Under the pieces are notes generated by a model that was not told the origin of the DNA, ran no database searches, and saw nothing but the letters and a program-made list of their open reading frames with translations. A stretch of 64,000 nucleotides of DNA from Bdellovibrionales bacterium (GTDB lineage Bacteria; Bdellovibrionota; Bdellovibrionia; Bdellovibrionales; UBA1609), in assembly GCA_016714165.1 (NCBI GenBank), contig JADJNU010000004.1, forward strand, positions 62,001-126,000, read 5' to 3'. The translations under genes were made by a program, and so were the position numbers. Shown here piece by piece: positions 9,701 to 18,738 of the stretch; position 1 is the stretch's first letter; each line of letters begins with the position of its first letter.

Positions 9701-9912
9701 GTCTCAATCTGGAGAGTGACGAGGGTCTCGACCTCTTCAGGGGCAAGCCCATGAGCCTCTGTCAACACAGTGACGGTTGGACGATTAAGATTAGGAAACA
9801 CATCCACGGGAAGGCTTCGAAGCAGCCATGCGCCATAGACACAGATAGCGAGTGTCATGAGGCCGACAAGTTGTCGCTTCTTCAGCGAGAATTGAATTAA
9901 GTGGTTCAGCAT
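6778..9912 (-). CDS. CusA/CzcA-type heavy-metal RND efflux pump
   Basis: At 1044 residues it has normal length for an inner-membrane RND transporter. It shows the N-terminal helix, a large periplasmic loop with P-T-V-T-V-L-T-E-A, the TM4 proton-relay region G-E-L-V-D-D-A-I-V-D-V-E-N (around residue 400), then the duplicated second half with a second periplasmic loop and six more helices. The TM4 sequence is of the heavy-metal (HME) type rather than AcrB type. Family members drive Cu+/Ag+ or Zn2+/Co2+/Cd2+ out through a tripartite complex. GGAAAGGAC precedes the ATG. It heads a three-gene operon with the small protein and the TolC-like channel. The metal cannot be assigned here. Confidence 0.93.
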   Translation of the reverse strand: MLNHLIQFSLKKRQLVGLMTLAICVYGAWLLRSLPVDVFPNLNRPTVTVLTEAHGLAPEEVETLVTLQIETILNGTPGVLRLRSSSGIGISIVYVEFDWGTAIFHNRQLVAERLQLLEGKLPSGIKPVMVPVTSIMGEIQFVGVTSPEGKVPPMDLRTLADWNLRPRLMAIPGISQVVVMGGEVKQYQIHVSSEKLQRKAVSLEDLKHALSEISENTTGGFIDINDKEFLIRPLGRASSIEEIENSLVAIHFGQPVFVKDVADVRIGAKIKRGEGGINAKHSVIMTVQKQPNASTIDLTRAIDRELKEMEKSLPEGVKLETDLFKQSHFIESSIGNVEEALRDGIIMVMIILFLFLMNFQTTLITLVAIPLSLLITAIVFHILDISINTMTLGGLAIAIGELVDDAIVDVENVFRRLRENRLSGSPKGNLRVIYEASSEVRNSIVLSTIIVVLVFIPLFALGGIEGQLFVPLGIAYIISIIASLVVSLTVTPILCSYLLPHSKAVHRKQDGPLVSRLKALALTILNLTLPRPKLVLLASALLLIGSILLLPLMGKNFLPEFNEGTATIGIAGTPGISLAASDRLGIRIEEAILSVPEVKSTVRRTGRAEMDEHAEGVHWHEIDVDFKPKGRPRQIVLQEIRERIEKVGEVYVNLGQPISHRIDHLLSGVRAQIAVKVFGPDLGELRRLGGEILDALQNIKGIVDLQTEPLVLIPQLKIAIDREASGKYGLRSGTLAEDLKIALNGETVASLLDNQKIFDVFMRLDDHSKSTPDKISETLVKFLPTGQGVRLGDIANIYQGTGPNMINREEMQRRIVVSANTHGRDLGSVIDEIKKALDEKIKLSEGYFLKLGGQFESQQAASQRILWLGLLSLLGIFLVLFIHFKSFMLSFQVMMNVPLALIGSILAVYFTERTLSVATLVAFITLCGISTRNGILLISHYLHLMKDEGENFDARMVIRGSLERLVPVLMTASTAALALVPLLLSKDEPGKEILYPVAVVIVGGLISSTILDLVVTPTVFLKFGKNAIRKYLFQSQQHHQGDWK

Positions 9913-10059
9913 AAAGTCCTTTCCAAGATTTTCAAATGTTAGGACAATTTAGCTTAACAGAACCTGTTGTGAACAACGAAGGCGAGATTCAATTCTCCTC
10001 AAATAATTTTGAAAGTTGCTGCGTCAGATCAAGAATCATCCACTTGGATTAGAAGCGTT

Positions 10060-11112
10060 TCATTTCTCAACAGGAATCACTCGAGACTTTATTTTGGCTG
10101 CGTAAACTTTTTGAACCCGTCCGTCATCATCTTCGTCGAAAATGTCTCCAACAACTTCCTCTAAGATGTCTTCAATAGTCACTATACCGAGGCGCTCCCC
10201 TTGTTGATTTAGAACAATTGCCATGTGATTCTTCTTTGCTTGCAAAAGCTTCATGACTCCGAGTGCAGAATCGGTCGCGTGAATCTTGACGACTGGCCGA
10301 ACAATAGACTGCCAGTTTGTATCTCCCAATTCTCGAAGTGCAATGAATTCCTTTGTGTGAAGAACTCCCACTATTTTTCCGCTATTTTTTACAGGCAATC
10401 TTGTGTGACCTGAATGAATCACGAGCTGAAAGACTTCATCCATGGTCGCTGAGAGCTCAACCACGACAACTTGCAGCCATGGAAGCATGATGTCTTTGAT
10501 CTGTTTCCTTTCAATATCCGCCATGTTGAGCATAATTCTCTGATGAACGGGTGAAAAACTATCGATTTCGATAGTGGTATCTTCAGTCGACATCTTTGCT
10601 TTTGATCTTGGAAAAAAAACCCTCAAAATTTTTTGTGTCGACCACTCCAGAACTGTGATGACTGGTGAAAAAAATTGGTCGGCCCTAAAGAGCGCGGGTG
10701 CACCAAGCAGAACGATGCGTGCAGGATTACGAAGGGCTAAAGTTTTAGGTACAAGCTCGCCGACAACGACACTCAGATATGTAATAGGGAGCACGACCAA
10801 GAAAAGCGAAAGGGCTTCCGCAGACCCTTCACTCAGTGAAAAATTCCGAATAAAATAGGGTTCAAGGCTATCTCCCGCTCCCGCGCCGCCGACCGCAGCT
10901 GCGATGGCTCCAACCATAGTGATCCCGATTTGAATAATCGATAGCGTACGTTCAGGAACCTCGCGGAAATTAATTAGAATTTTGGCGTGCTTATTTCCTG
11001 ATTTTGAAAGAGCGCGAAGCTCGGCCCTTGGGATTGAAACGAAGGCCATTTCGTAAGCCGCAAGGAGAGCGTTGATTGCAAGACATAGCAAGATAATTAT
11101 TACTTCATTCAT
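10060..11112 (-). CDS. CNNM/CorC-like membrane protein with CBS pair
   Basis: The 350-residue product has a DUF21 (CNNM) transmembrane domain: N-terminal helix, then A-A-Y-E-M-A-F-V-S, two or three more helices to about residue 165. A CBS-pair domain follows (about 195-335; L-P-V-K, G-V-L-H-T-K-E-F, T-I-E-D-I-L-E-E-V-V-G-D-I). The usual C-terminal CorC/HlyC domain is missing or very short. Relatives are linked to Mg2+/Co2+ efflux or Na+/Mg2+ exchange. Its stop lies 147 bases upstream of the RND pump start, on the same strand, so the two might share transcription. The pairing with corA in the same neighbourhood supports a divalent-cation role. Confidence 0.88.
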   Translation of the reverse strand: MNEVIIILLCLAINALLAAYEMAFVSIPRAELRALSKSGNKHAKILINFREVPERTLSIIQIGITMVGAIAAAVGGAGAGDSLEPYFIRNFSLSEGSAEALSLFLVVLPITYLSVVVGELVPKTLALRNPARIVLLGAPALFRADQFFSPVITVLEWSTQKILRVFFPRSKAKMSTEDTTIEIDSFSPVHQRIMLNMADIERKQIKDIMLPWLQVVVVELSATMDEVFQLVIHSGHTRLPVKNSGKIVGVLHTKEFIALRELGDTNWQSIVRPVVKIHATDSALGVMKLLQAKKNHMAIVLNQQGERLGIVTIEDILEEVVGDIFDEDDDGRVQKVYAAKIKSRVIPVEK

Positions 11113-11557
11113 TTAAAATTCCTGATCATTGTATTTTGAGAGAGGTTGGTTGAAATATGCCCACCGAGACTGATGCTAAGAGCAATGACTGCCGAAATTG
11201 TAGAATATTCAGAATGTGAAATAGGCGCGCGACAAATAAGCCACCACCAGGGTCGTCATCCATTCGTGAAGAATAGCGAGCTATCTAGAGTCTGTCAATT
11301 TTCTATTGTTCGCACGCAGTCTAGCGGCTTGGTTGCAATTGGACGAAGTCTGGCTGCTTTGCGCAGCGAATCCGAAGGGAATCAATTTTATTTTTCCTAA
11401 GTGGATTTCTGTTTTGGTGAGTAGAGCAAGGCCAGATCCACTCTTATGGTGTTCTGATTTTCTCTTGAACAACATTCCTACGAGTTCGGAAGGTGGCTTC
11501 TTCCTGCATCATTCAGATGACGAATATGTATAGAGTTCCCCAATAATAGTGGACAGT
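11113..11557. other. 445-bp gap with no recognisable gene
   Basis: Short open frames on both strands overlap one another and show no signal peptide, motif or ribosome site I trust. Near its right end (about 11540-11552) the sequence AATAGTGGACAGTTT resembles the terminal bases of many IS3-type elements, so an IS scar is possible, but no second end is visible. Confidence 0.4.
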
Positions 11558-13291
11558 TTAGTCTAGATCGACGTTCGAGTCTCCTAATTTTATAAATCCC
11601 GGATGGGTCATAGGAAACGACGCGGAGCTAGTTTCCGACTGACTCACGAAATCTAAAAATTGGCGCTTAGCGGACATTCCACGCAAGGTGAGAACCCATG
11701 GCTGGTTTTTCCGTTCGCCACGATCGAGAAGATCGCCCTCATCGAACTGTTGATTGATATGATAGTAATGTTCGATGGCACTTACTTGCTTGTTCTCTGC
11801 AAGTTCTGAACACAAGATGAGCCCTCTCTCCAATGTTTTTAATTGGCTAGTAGAAATATTCGCAAGTGACAAAACCGACATTTCATTTAGAACACCGGGC
11901 TTCGCTCGAATGACTGTACAACTCTGCCCGTATTCAATCTGCAATGCGAACGAAGCCTCTTGAAGAATCAGGTACTTGCCTACGATATATTGCCTGTCAA
12001 AGGCAGTGGCTTTGATTTCCTCCGTTGTCCAATGTAATTGGATGGTAACGCCCATCGTATCCCTGAATAACCCCATGATTAAACCAAGTGGATTGAGGTT
12101 CAATCCTCGTACATACTTCTGGCTAGTTGAAACCGATGTTTTTGACCCCTTCATCGTATGAATATTCATGGTTCTGCCCCCAATGAATTCAGCTGATTTA
12201 ATGTCGTTAATATTGGCGATTTTTGAAACATCGAACATAGAATACTGAGGATCGGCAAAAGCCCGACTAGAGCATTGATTTAGAAAGAAATCAAAATCAA
12301 CCTTGATCGGAAGTAAGAATTTAGTGAGCCAGAAGTAACAAATTCTCATCCCGAAATCACCCCTGACGGTTCCATTTTCATAAAGCTCATGCAGGTCTGC
12401 GATGGAAGCTGGCGCGACCTTTAACTTTGGATTCACGCGCGCAAGATCGGAGATGGCCGACCGAGCTATTGCTGAGCCGCCTTTTTCAAGATAAGGCTTG
12501 TTGAGTACGGCGAGAAAGGAATTTAACTGGTCCCCGTCTTCCATATTGAATTCATCGAGATGCATGGCGCGGGCAAGCGAGCGTGAATTCGCAATCCGTT
12601 CCATTTGAATCACGTAGTTGGAGTGGTAGTCCCGTTTCATTGCAATTAAGGATTCAAAACTGTTGAGCGGGGTTTGTTCTGTGCTCAGAATCACGCCGGT
12701 TGAATTTTCAGATGGAATCCAAAGTCCCGAGGTCAATGCAGGATGAATTTCGAGCGGACGATTCGAACAACCACTTTCACATCCGGTAAAGTGCTTAGTA
12801 CGGCCATTGCCCCCGAGAGCAACATACAGTCTATTTCTCATGCGAAGGACTTTCAAATCACGATAACCAAACTCCACCTCAGTCGTCAGAATACCGCCAT
12901 GGCTCTGTACAATGCCTTCAAGATATTCGATGGGTTCGATTTGAGTCTGGTCCTCGGTTCGACCATCAAGTGCCAATTTAAATTGGTAGTCTCCATTAGG
13001 GAGGGGAATATAAGTCCGGACTAATTTTGAACCGGAAAATTCTGGCAATGACAATCTTGCGTTGAACCGCACACGCACCTTCTGTTTCAAAGTCAAATTC
13101 AGAAAACGATCAACTTCATAACGTATTTGCAAGGCGTCCAATTTAACTTCATCCAAAGAAATGACCGCCTCGCCGCCGTCACGATAGGACTCGGAGGGCC
13201 GGCCCCCTTTGTCAGAGGAGCAACAAATTTGAAAGCTCGCAAATATAATTCCCATACCCATTCGGAGAGAACTAAATTTTAGACTTCTCAT
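11558..13291 (-). CDS. large predicted lipoprotein of unknown function
   Basis: The 577-residue product starts with a signal sequence ending in Q-I-C-C-S-S-D (Cys about 23-24), a plausible lipobox although the -3 residue is unusual. The mature part is mixed alpha/beta, with four cysteines near H-F-T-G-C-E-S-G-C that may form a disulfide or bind metal. I recognise no catalytic motif or named family. It is divergently oriented from the porin at 13564 with a 272-bp intergenic region. Because Bdellovibrio-like genomes carry many such orphan lipoproteins, envelope location is the only safe inference. Confidence 0.7.
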   Translation of the reverse strand: MRSLKFSSLRMGMGIIFASFQICCSSDKGGRPSESYRDGGEAVISLDEVKLDALQIRYEVDRFLNLTLKQKVRVRFNARLSLPEFSGSKLVRTYIPLPNGDYQFKLALDGRTEDQTQIEPIEYLEGIVQSHGGILTTEVEFGYRDLKVLRMRNRLYVALGGNGRTKHFTGCESGCSNRPLEIHPALTSGLWIPSENSTGVILSTEQTPLNSFESLIAMKRDYHSNYVIQMERIANSRSLARAMHLDEFNMEDGDQLNSFLAVLNKPYLEKGGSAIARSAISDLARVNPKLKVAPASIADLHELYENGTVRGDFGMRICYFWLTKFLLPIKVDFDFFLNQCSSRAFADPQYSMFDVSKIANINDIKSAEFIGGRTMNIHTMKGSKTSVSTSQKYVRGLNLNPLGLIMGLFRDTMGVTIQLHWTTEEIKATAFDRQYIVGKYLILQEASFALQIEYGQSCTVIRAKPGVLNEMSVLSLANISTSQLKTLERGLILCSELAENKQVSAIEHYYHINQQFDEGDLLDRGERKNQPWVLTLRGMSAKRQFLDFVSQSETSSASFPMTHPGFIKLGDSNVDLD

Positions 13292-13472
13292 GCCGGATAC
13301 ATACCACTGAGAAAATCGTAGCGAGCGTAAAATCGGTGTAAAGAGTGAGGTTGTTTTCTATCGTGCTTTCCGGAGAATTTGGCGTTCACTTATTCTTTTG
13401 CTTCAACTATAATGAGATCCGACGATTGTTTGATAGACGTGAGAATGAGCCTATTCATTCAATATTTACGTT

Positions 13473-13485
13473 ATTTTTACGCGCC
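13473..13485 (+). promoter_or_regulatory. 13-base motif shared with the kdpF upstream region (candidate KdpE site)
   Basis: ATTTTTACGCGCC here differs by one base from ATTTTTATGCGCC at 14789-14801. It lies 78 bases before the porin ATG. The known E. coli KdpE operator is also a T-rich ATTTTTATA-like box. Both copies are upstream of genes that would plausibly respond to K+ limitation. Confidence 0.4.
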
Positions 13486-13563
13486 AGATTCACGCAAACG
13501 AATTATAGTTAGAGTTCGAACTCAATTGAAGCATCCATTTAGATTTAGCTAGAGGAGGTGAAT

Positions 13564-14732
13564 ATGTTATTCAAAAAGGTTGTTCTCAGCGCTCTGATTT
13601 TTGCAACAATTTGCTGTAAAAGCCAGTTTGTGATTGCCGAGGAAAAGACCTCGTCGCCATTTGAATTCAACGGTTATATGGACATTACTATCAAAATAGC
13701 CCACAAGCCCACGCTCCTGTCGCGCCTGCAATGGGACCGTCCTATCTAGAGGGCCGGGTATTTGACAACCAACACAATGTGATGACCCTGAACATGGTCG
13801 AAGTCTCGGCTAAGCGCAAAGTTGGCGAAGTGTCTTTCCGGATAGATTTAGCCTTCGGTCAAATGGTGGATGGCTTGGCCGGCAGTGGAAGCTTGGCCAA
13901 TGGTCAACCGGCCACTGCGAACTCCACAGAGCCCACGCGCAATGTGACCCAGGCAACAATTGGATACTCACCTTCCCAAATTCCTAAGCTTACGATCACG
14001 GTCGGCAAGTTCTATTCCATGATTGGCTATGAAACAACTAAGGCCAAAGACAATATGCAATATTCGCGCAGCCTTTCGTTTAACTATGCAATTCCCTATT
14101 GGCATGAGGGGGCGAGCTTTTCGTATGGAGTTGTTCCCGACAAGTTCAATGCGACGGTCCAGGTTCTCAACTCCTGGGACGGGCGTATTTCTGCGGAAAA
14201 CAACATGTCTCCCACGCTGGCTCTTGGTCTCAACACAACTCCCGCATCGGGTTTTGCAGCCAACTACAATTTTATGACCGGCAAGGAATCCAGTGATCCT
14301 GATGCCACTCGGCAGTTGCACGAATTGAATCTGACTTATGCGATCATCCCTGAGGTCTCGGTTGCAGCTGATTACGTTTTGGCCCTGCAAAAGCACGCCA
14401 TTGCAACGGACAGTAGTTCCGCCGAGTGGAAGACTCTTGCACTCTATGTCAAATACACACCCGTGAGCTGGTATACCTTGAGCCCACGTTATGAGATTTT
14501 TGATGACTCCGACAAAGGCTTTGCGCTGAGTGGATTCAGTGGTGCGGGTGGAATTCAGCAGAAAATCACATCCTTCACTGTCGCCAACAATTTCGCGATT
14601 TCTGAAGGCCTTGAGGGTCGCTTAGAATATCGCTCGGACAAGTCGAATAAGGATGGTTATTACAAAGACAGCAATGGTAATAGTACGGACCAACAGGACT
14701 CTTACACTGTTTCATTATTGGCCAGTTTTTAG
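13564..14732 (+). pseudogene. BBP2/OmpL-like outer-membrane porin, one-base frameshift near 13686
   Basis: Two frames form one protein. 13564-13749 encodes a signal peptide (cleavage after V-I-A-E or nearby) and F-E-F-N-G-Y-M-D. The other frame, open from about 13683, continues Y-Y-Q-N-S-P-Q... then R-V-F-D-N-Q-H-N, S-F-R-I-D-L-A-F-G, typical of beta-barrel porin-2 (PF07642). Adding one T to the TT at 13685-13686 gives G-Y-M-D-I-Y-Y-Q-N-S and a 389-residue barrel ending in an aromatic residue (A-S-F), as outer-membrane proteins do. AGGAGG lies five bases before the ATG at 13564. The gene precedes kdpF, so a role in K+ passage across the outer membrane is a reasonable guess. Whether the break is real or a sequence error is open. 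Confidence 0.8.
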
Positions 14733-14741
14733 TGAAAAGAG

Positions 14742-14760
14742 TCCGTAACTACGGATTTTT
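14742..14760 (+). terminator. short intrinsic-terminator-like hairpin between porin and kdpF
   Basis: TCCGT-AACT-ACGGA forms a five-base stem directly followed by TTTTT, nine bases after the porin stop. The stem is short, so it may only attenuate readthrough into kdp. Confidence 0.45.
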
Positions 14761-14788
14761 GCGCTTTTTTTACGGGTGAATTTATAGC

Positions 14789-14801
14789 ATTTTTATGCGC
14801 C
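14789..14801 (+). promoter_or_regulatory. candidate KdpE-binding motif upstream of kdpF
   Basis: ATTTTTATGCGCC matches 13473-13485 in 12 of 13 bases and ends 30 bases before the kdpF ATG. A nearby TTTTTTTACGGG (about 14765) resembles a second half of the T-rich E. coli operator. Functional link inferred from position and resemblance only. Confidence 0.45.
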
Positions 14802-14831
14802 TTGGGCGTAGATTGAAATGCAGGAGGATTT

Positions 14832-14915
14832 ATGGATTTTGTAATTGTGGGTTTTGTTGGGTTAGGTGTTCTGATTTACCTGGGTATAGCTTTGTTTAAC
14901 CCTGAAAGGTTTTGA
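14832..14915 (+). CDS. kdpF: KdpF, small subunit of the K+-importing Kdp ATPase
   Basis: A 27-residue single-helix membrane peptide starting MDFVIVGFVG and ending N-P-E-R-F, the ending typical of KdpF. AGGAGG lies just upstream of the ATG. In E. coli KdpF stabilises the KdpABC complex in the membrane. Its stop is 11 bases before the kdpA ATG, as in other kdp operons. Confidence 0.9.
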   Translation: MDFVIVGFVGLGVLIYLGIALFNPERF

Positions 14916-14926
14916 GAGGTGGTCCT

Positions 14927-16618
14927 ATGAAGTTCACCGATGTGACACAAATCATTTTTTATTCGGTTACATTGATTGTCCTGACTCCTCCGCTTGGGGT
15001 CTTCATGCACAAGGTCTTTGAAGGTCAAAGGACTTTTTTGACTCCGGTACTTGGGTGGCTCGAAACGCTCACATATAGAATCGCGGGCGTAAACGAAAAT
15101 GAGGACATGAATTGGAAGGACTATGTGAAGGCTCTTCTGTGGTTCAATTTTTTTGGCTTTCTGGCGGTGTTCCTGCTGCAGATGTTTCAGCAGACTTTGC
15201 CACTTAATCCGCAAGGCCTATCGAACCCGACTTGGCACTCTTCGTTCAATACGGCGGTGAGCTTTATGACCAACACCAATTGGCAGGGTTATGGTGGTGA
15301 AGTCACAATGTCGTATTTCACGCAAATGCTCGGCCTTGGTGTGCAAAACTTCGTGAGTGCCGCAACTGGTGCCGCTGTATTTTTGGCTTTGGCGCGCGGA
15401 ATCTTAAGAAAATCTGGAAGTACCATTGGAAATTTCTGGATCGATTTAACTCGCACGACGGTTTACGTTCTTCTGCCGCTCTCTTTTGTGTTGGCACTGG
15501 TCCTCATCAGTCAGGGCGTTGTGCAAAGCTTCGGTTCTTATAAAGACGTGGTCACGATGGAAGGAGCCAAGCAGACGATTCCTCTGGGACCTGCTGCTTC
15601 GCAAGTCGCGATTAAACAGCTCGGCACCAACGGCGGCGGATTTTTCAATGCCAACAGTTCCGTTCCCATGGAGAATCCAACACCATTCTCCAATTTTCTT
15701 CAAATGCTGGCACTCTTGTTGATTCCAGCGGCGCTGACATACACCTACGGGCGAATGGTAAAATCGCAGCGGCAGGGTTGGGCTATTTTCGCCGTTATGT
15801 TCTTTGTTTGGTTCGGCGGGTTGGTGCTCTCCATGTATTCTGAGTACATCACTAATCCCGCGTTTCAGCAGTCGGGAATCATGGAGGGTAAGGAGACCCG
15901 GTTCGGTGTGGTAAACAGCTTGATCTGGTCGACTGCCACCACCTCGGCCTCTAATGGTTCGGTAAATGCCATGCACTCGAGCCTGTCACCGATTGCGGGT
16001 GGGGTGGCATTGTTTAATATCATGCTCGGCGAGGTGATTTTTGGGGGTGTGGGAGCGGGGATGTACGGTATGCTCCTATTTGTTCTTCTCACTGTTTTTT
16101 TATCAGGCCTTATGGTCGGCCGTTCCCCCGAATACCTCGGCAAAAAGATCGAGGCGCCTGAAATAAAAATGGCGATACTTGGGATTCTCGCACCTTGCGC
16201 GGTCATTTTGTTGGGGGCGTCCTTGTCTGCCGTCATTCCGGCCGGACTATCCAGTTTGGCGAACAAAGGTCCGCATGGTCTTTCGGAAATTCTTTATGCT
16301 TTCACCTCAGCAGCCGGCAACAACGGCAGCGCATTTGCGGGGCTGAACGCAAACACCCCCTATTACAATGTGATGTTGGCGCTTGTGATGTTGGTCGGCC
16401 GTTTTGTCGTCATCATTCCGGCACTGGCCATCGCGGGTCAGTTGGTTAAGAAAAAGAGCTCACCTTTAACAGCTGGCACTTTCGCGACTGACACACCTAT
16501 TTTCGGCGTGCTGCTCGTGGGCGTGATCGTGATTGTTGGCGCTCTGACCTTTTTGCCCGCATTGTCTTTGGGTCCGATTGTTGAGCATTTTTTGATGTTA
16601 AAGGGACAAACCTTTTAA
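14927..16618 (+). CDS. kdpA: KdpA, K+-translocating subunit of KdpFABC
   Basis: About 563 residues, the normal length. It has ten or so transmembrane helices and four pore-loop regions of the KtrB/TrkH superfamily. Recognisable family segments include T-N-W-Q-G-Y-G-G-E, G-T-N-G-G-G-F-F-N-A-N-S and A-G-N-N-G-S-A-F-A-G, where selectivity-filter glycines occur. The ATG at 14927 is favoured over an in-frame TTG at 14912 because GAGGTGG is correctly spaced and the TTG overlaps the kdpF stop. KdpA binds and conducts K+; KdpB powers transport. Confidence 0.97.
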   Translation: MKFTDVTQIIFYSVTLIVLTPPLGVFMHKVFEGQRTFLTPVLGWLETLTYRIAGVNENEDMNWKDYVKALLWFNFFGFLAVFLLQMFQQTLPLNPQGLSNPTWHSSFNTAVSFMTNTNWQGYGGEVTMSYFTQMLGLGVQNFVSAATGAAVFLALARGILRKSGSTIGNFWIDLTRTTVYVLLPLSFVLALVLISQGVVQSFGSYKDVVTMEGAKQTIPLGPAASQVAIKQLGTNGGGFFNANSSVPMENPTPFSNFLQMLALLLIPAALTYTYGRMVKSQRQGWAIFAVMFFVWFGGLVLSMYSEYITNPAFQQSGIMEGKETRFGVVNSLIWSTATTSASNGSVNAMHSSLSPIAGGVALFNIMLGEVIFGGVGAGMYGMLLFVLLTVFLSGLMVGRSPEYLGKKIEAPEIKMAILGILAPCAVILLGASLSAVIPAGLSSLANKGPHGLSEILYAFTSAAGNNGSAFAGLNANTPYYNVMLALVMLVGRFVVIIPALAIAGQLVKKKSSPLTAGTFATDTPIFGVLLVGVIVIVGALTFLPALSLGPIVEHFLMLKGQTF

Positions 16619-16628
16619 GGGGAAATTT

Positions 16629-18722
16629 ATGGCTAAAAATACAAGCAACCAATGGACAAATCCTGAAATTTTGATCCCAGCTCTTAAAGATGCCTTTGTC
16701 AAATTGGACCCGCGCGTGCAAATGAGAAATCCTGTCATGTTTGTCACTGAAATCGGAGCAATGATCACCACTCTTTATGCGGTCTTTGGAATCGGCGGGG
16801 GATCGCATCGCTTTGAGTTTCATATCGCAGTGTGGCTGTGGTTTACAGTCTTATTTGCCAATTTTGCCGAAGCGATAGCAGAAGGAAGGGGAAAGGCCCA
16901 GGCGGCGGAATTGCGCAAGACGCGAACCGCGACCCAGGCGCGCTTGTTGAAAAATGGCAGAGAGCCCGAGTTCAAAGTGAATGCATCGGAACTCAAAAAG
17001 GGAGACATCGTGATTTGCGAGGCTGGAAACCTCATTCCCGGTGACGGAGAAGTCATTGAAGGAATAGCCAGTGTGGATGAGTCAGCCATTACAGGTGAAT
17101 CCGCTCCTGTGATTCGGGAGAGCGGGGGAGATCGCAGTGCAGTGACTGGGGGCACTCGAGTTATCAGCGATCGTATCTTGGTGAAGATTACGGCCGAACA
17201 GGGACATGCATTCCTGGATCGAATGATCGCGCTGGTCGAAGGGGCCAAACGTCAAAAAACTCCAAATGAAATTGCCTTGAGCATTGTTTTGTCTGGACTG
17301 ACTATTGTTTTTTTGTTGGCAGTTATGACATTGAAGCCATTTGCAGATTACAGTGGGGCAGCGGCTGGCCAAGATCTTTCTCCTCTTGTGACGGTGCCGG
17401 TGTTGATAGCTCTTCTTGTGTGCTTGATCCCGACCACCATCGGTGGGCTATTGAGCGCCATTGGTATTAGCGGAATGGATCGGTTGATACGGCGGAACGT
17501 AATTGCCACGAGCGGTCGAGCGGTCGAGGCGGCAGGCGATATCGACGTTCTGTTGCTCGACAAGACCGGAACTATCACGCTAGGAAATCGAATGGCTACT
17601 GCATTTCTTCCCATGAAAGGAGTGAGTATTGGACGCCTGGCCGAGGCCGCGCAACTGGCTTCGCTTTCAGACGAGACTCCAGAGGGACGTTCAATCGTTG
17701 TTTTGGCCAAAGAAAAATTCTCCTTTAGAGCCGAAGCCCTGCAGCCTCACGATGCCAAGTTTATTCCCTTTACGGCGCAAACTCGAATGAGTGGAATCGA
17801 TCTTGAGGAAAACGGAAAACTGCGCTCCATTCGCAAAGGCGCAGGAGACTCAATCAAAGCTTTGGTTCAGTCGAAGGGTGGCGTGCTTTCCCGGGAACTC
17901 GATATCGTGATCGAAGATATCGCTAAGAAAGGCCAGACACCCATTGTGGTCTCTGAGGGAAGTGAAGTTCTTGGAGTTGTCCAGCTAAAAGACATTGTCA
18001 AAGGTGGAATCAAGGATCGCTTTGCAGAGCTGAGAAAAATGGGCATTCGCACAGTGATGATTACGGGGGACAACGCGATGACTGCGGCCGCCATCGCCGC
18101 CGAGGCCGGCGTTGATGATTTTATGGCTCAGGCTACTCCTGAAGCAAAGCTAAAGCGCATTCGAGAGGAGCAGGGCAAAGGACATTTGGTGGCCATGACT
18201 GGCGACGGCACGAACGATGCTCCCGCCTTGGCACAAGCGGATGTGGGAGTGGCCATGAACACTGGCACCCAAGCTGCGCGTGAAGCTGGAAATATGGTCG
18301 ACCTCGACAGCAATCCGACCAAATTGATTGAAATTGTGGAAATCGGCAAACAGCTGTTGATGACTCGCGGGTCGCTAACAACTTTTAGTATTGCCAACGA
18401 CGTCGCCAAGTATTTCGCAATTCTGCCAGCCCTCTTTAGCTCACTGTACCTCATGGGCGGTATGAAAGAGGGGCCCCTTGCGGCCTTAAACGTGATGGGT
18501 TTAAATTCTCCGGAAAGCGCCATATTGAGTGCTGTGATCTTTAACGCACTTATTATCGTGGCTCTCATTCCTTTGGCATTGAAGGGAGTCCAATATCGCG
18601 CAATGGGTGCCTCCCTGGTATTGCAGCGAAATCTCTTGATTTATGGACTGGGCGGTTTGATTGCTCCATTTGTCGGCATTAAAATCATCGACGTCGTGAT
18701 CAATGCCATTGGCCTTGTGTGA
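16629..18722 (+). CDS. kdpB: KdpB, P-type ATPase subunit
   Basis: 697 residues with all P-type ATPase landmarks. These are T-G-E-S-A-P in the actuator domain, the phosphorylation motif D-K-T-G-T (Asp about 311), the nucleotide-binding domain, and G-D-G-T-N-D-A-P in the hinge. A short N-terminal membrane bundle and C-terminal helices fit KdpB. It couples ATP hydrolysis to K+ import through KdpA. It begins 10 bases after kdpA. Several long open frames on the opposite strand are composition shadows. Confidence 0.98.
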   Translation: MAKNTSNQWTNPEILIPALKDAFVKLDPRVQMRNPVMFVTEIGAMITTLYAVFGIGGGSHRFEFHIAVWLWFTVLFANFAEAIAEGRGKAQAAELRKTRTATQARLLKNGREPEFKVNASELKKGDIVICEAGNLIPGDGEVIEGIASVDESAITGESAPVIRESGGDRSAVTGGTRVISDRILVKITAEQGHAFLDRMIALVEGAKRQKTPNEIALSIVLSGLTIVFLLAVMTLKPFADYSGAAAGQDLSPLVTVPVLIALLVCLIPTTIGGLLSAIGISGMDRLIRRNVIATSGRAVEAAGDIDVLLLDKTGTITLGNRMATAFLPMKGVSIGRLAEAAQLASLSDETPEGRSIVVLAKEKFSFRAEALQPHDAKFIPFTAQTRMSGIDLEENGKLRSIRKGAGDSIKALVQSKGGVLSRELDIVIEDIAKKGQTPIVVSEGSEVLGVVQLKDIVKGGIKDRFAELRKMGIRTVMITGDNAMTAAAIAAEAGVDDFMAQATPEAKLKRIREEQGKGHLVAMTGDGTNDAPALAQADVGVAMNTGTQAAREAGNMVDLDSNPTKLIEIVEIGKQLLMTRGSLTTFSIANDVAKYFAILPALFSSLYLMGGMKEGPLAALNVMGLNSPESAILSAVIFNALIIVALIPLALKGVQYRAMGASLVLQRNLLIYGLGGLIAPFVGIKIIDVVINAIGLV

Positions 18723-18738
18723 ACGGAAAGGATTTTTT

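Noticed and set aside
11306..11533. 75-codon ORF in the gap before the large lipoprotein
   Set aside because: It overlaps other frames on both strands, has no good start and no recognisable motif; the composition looks non-coding.
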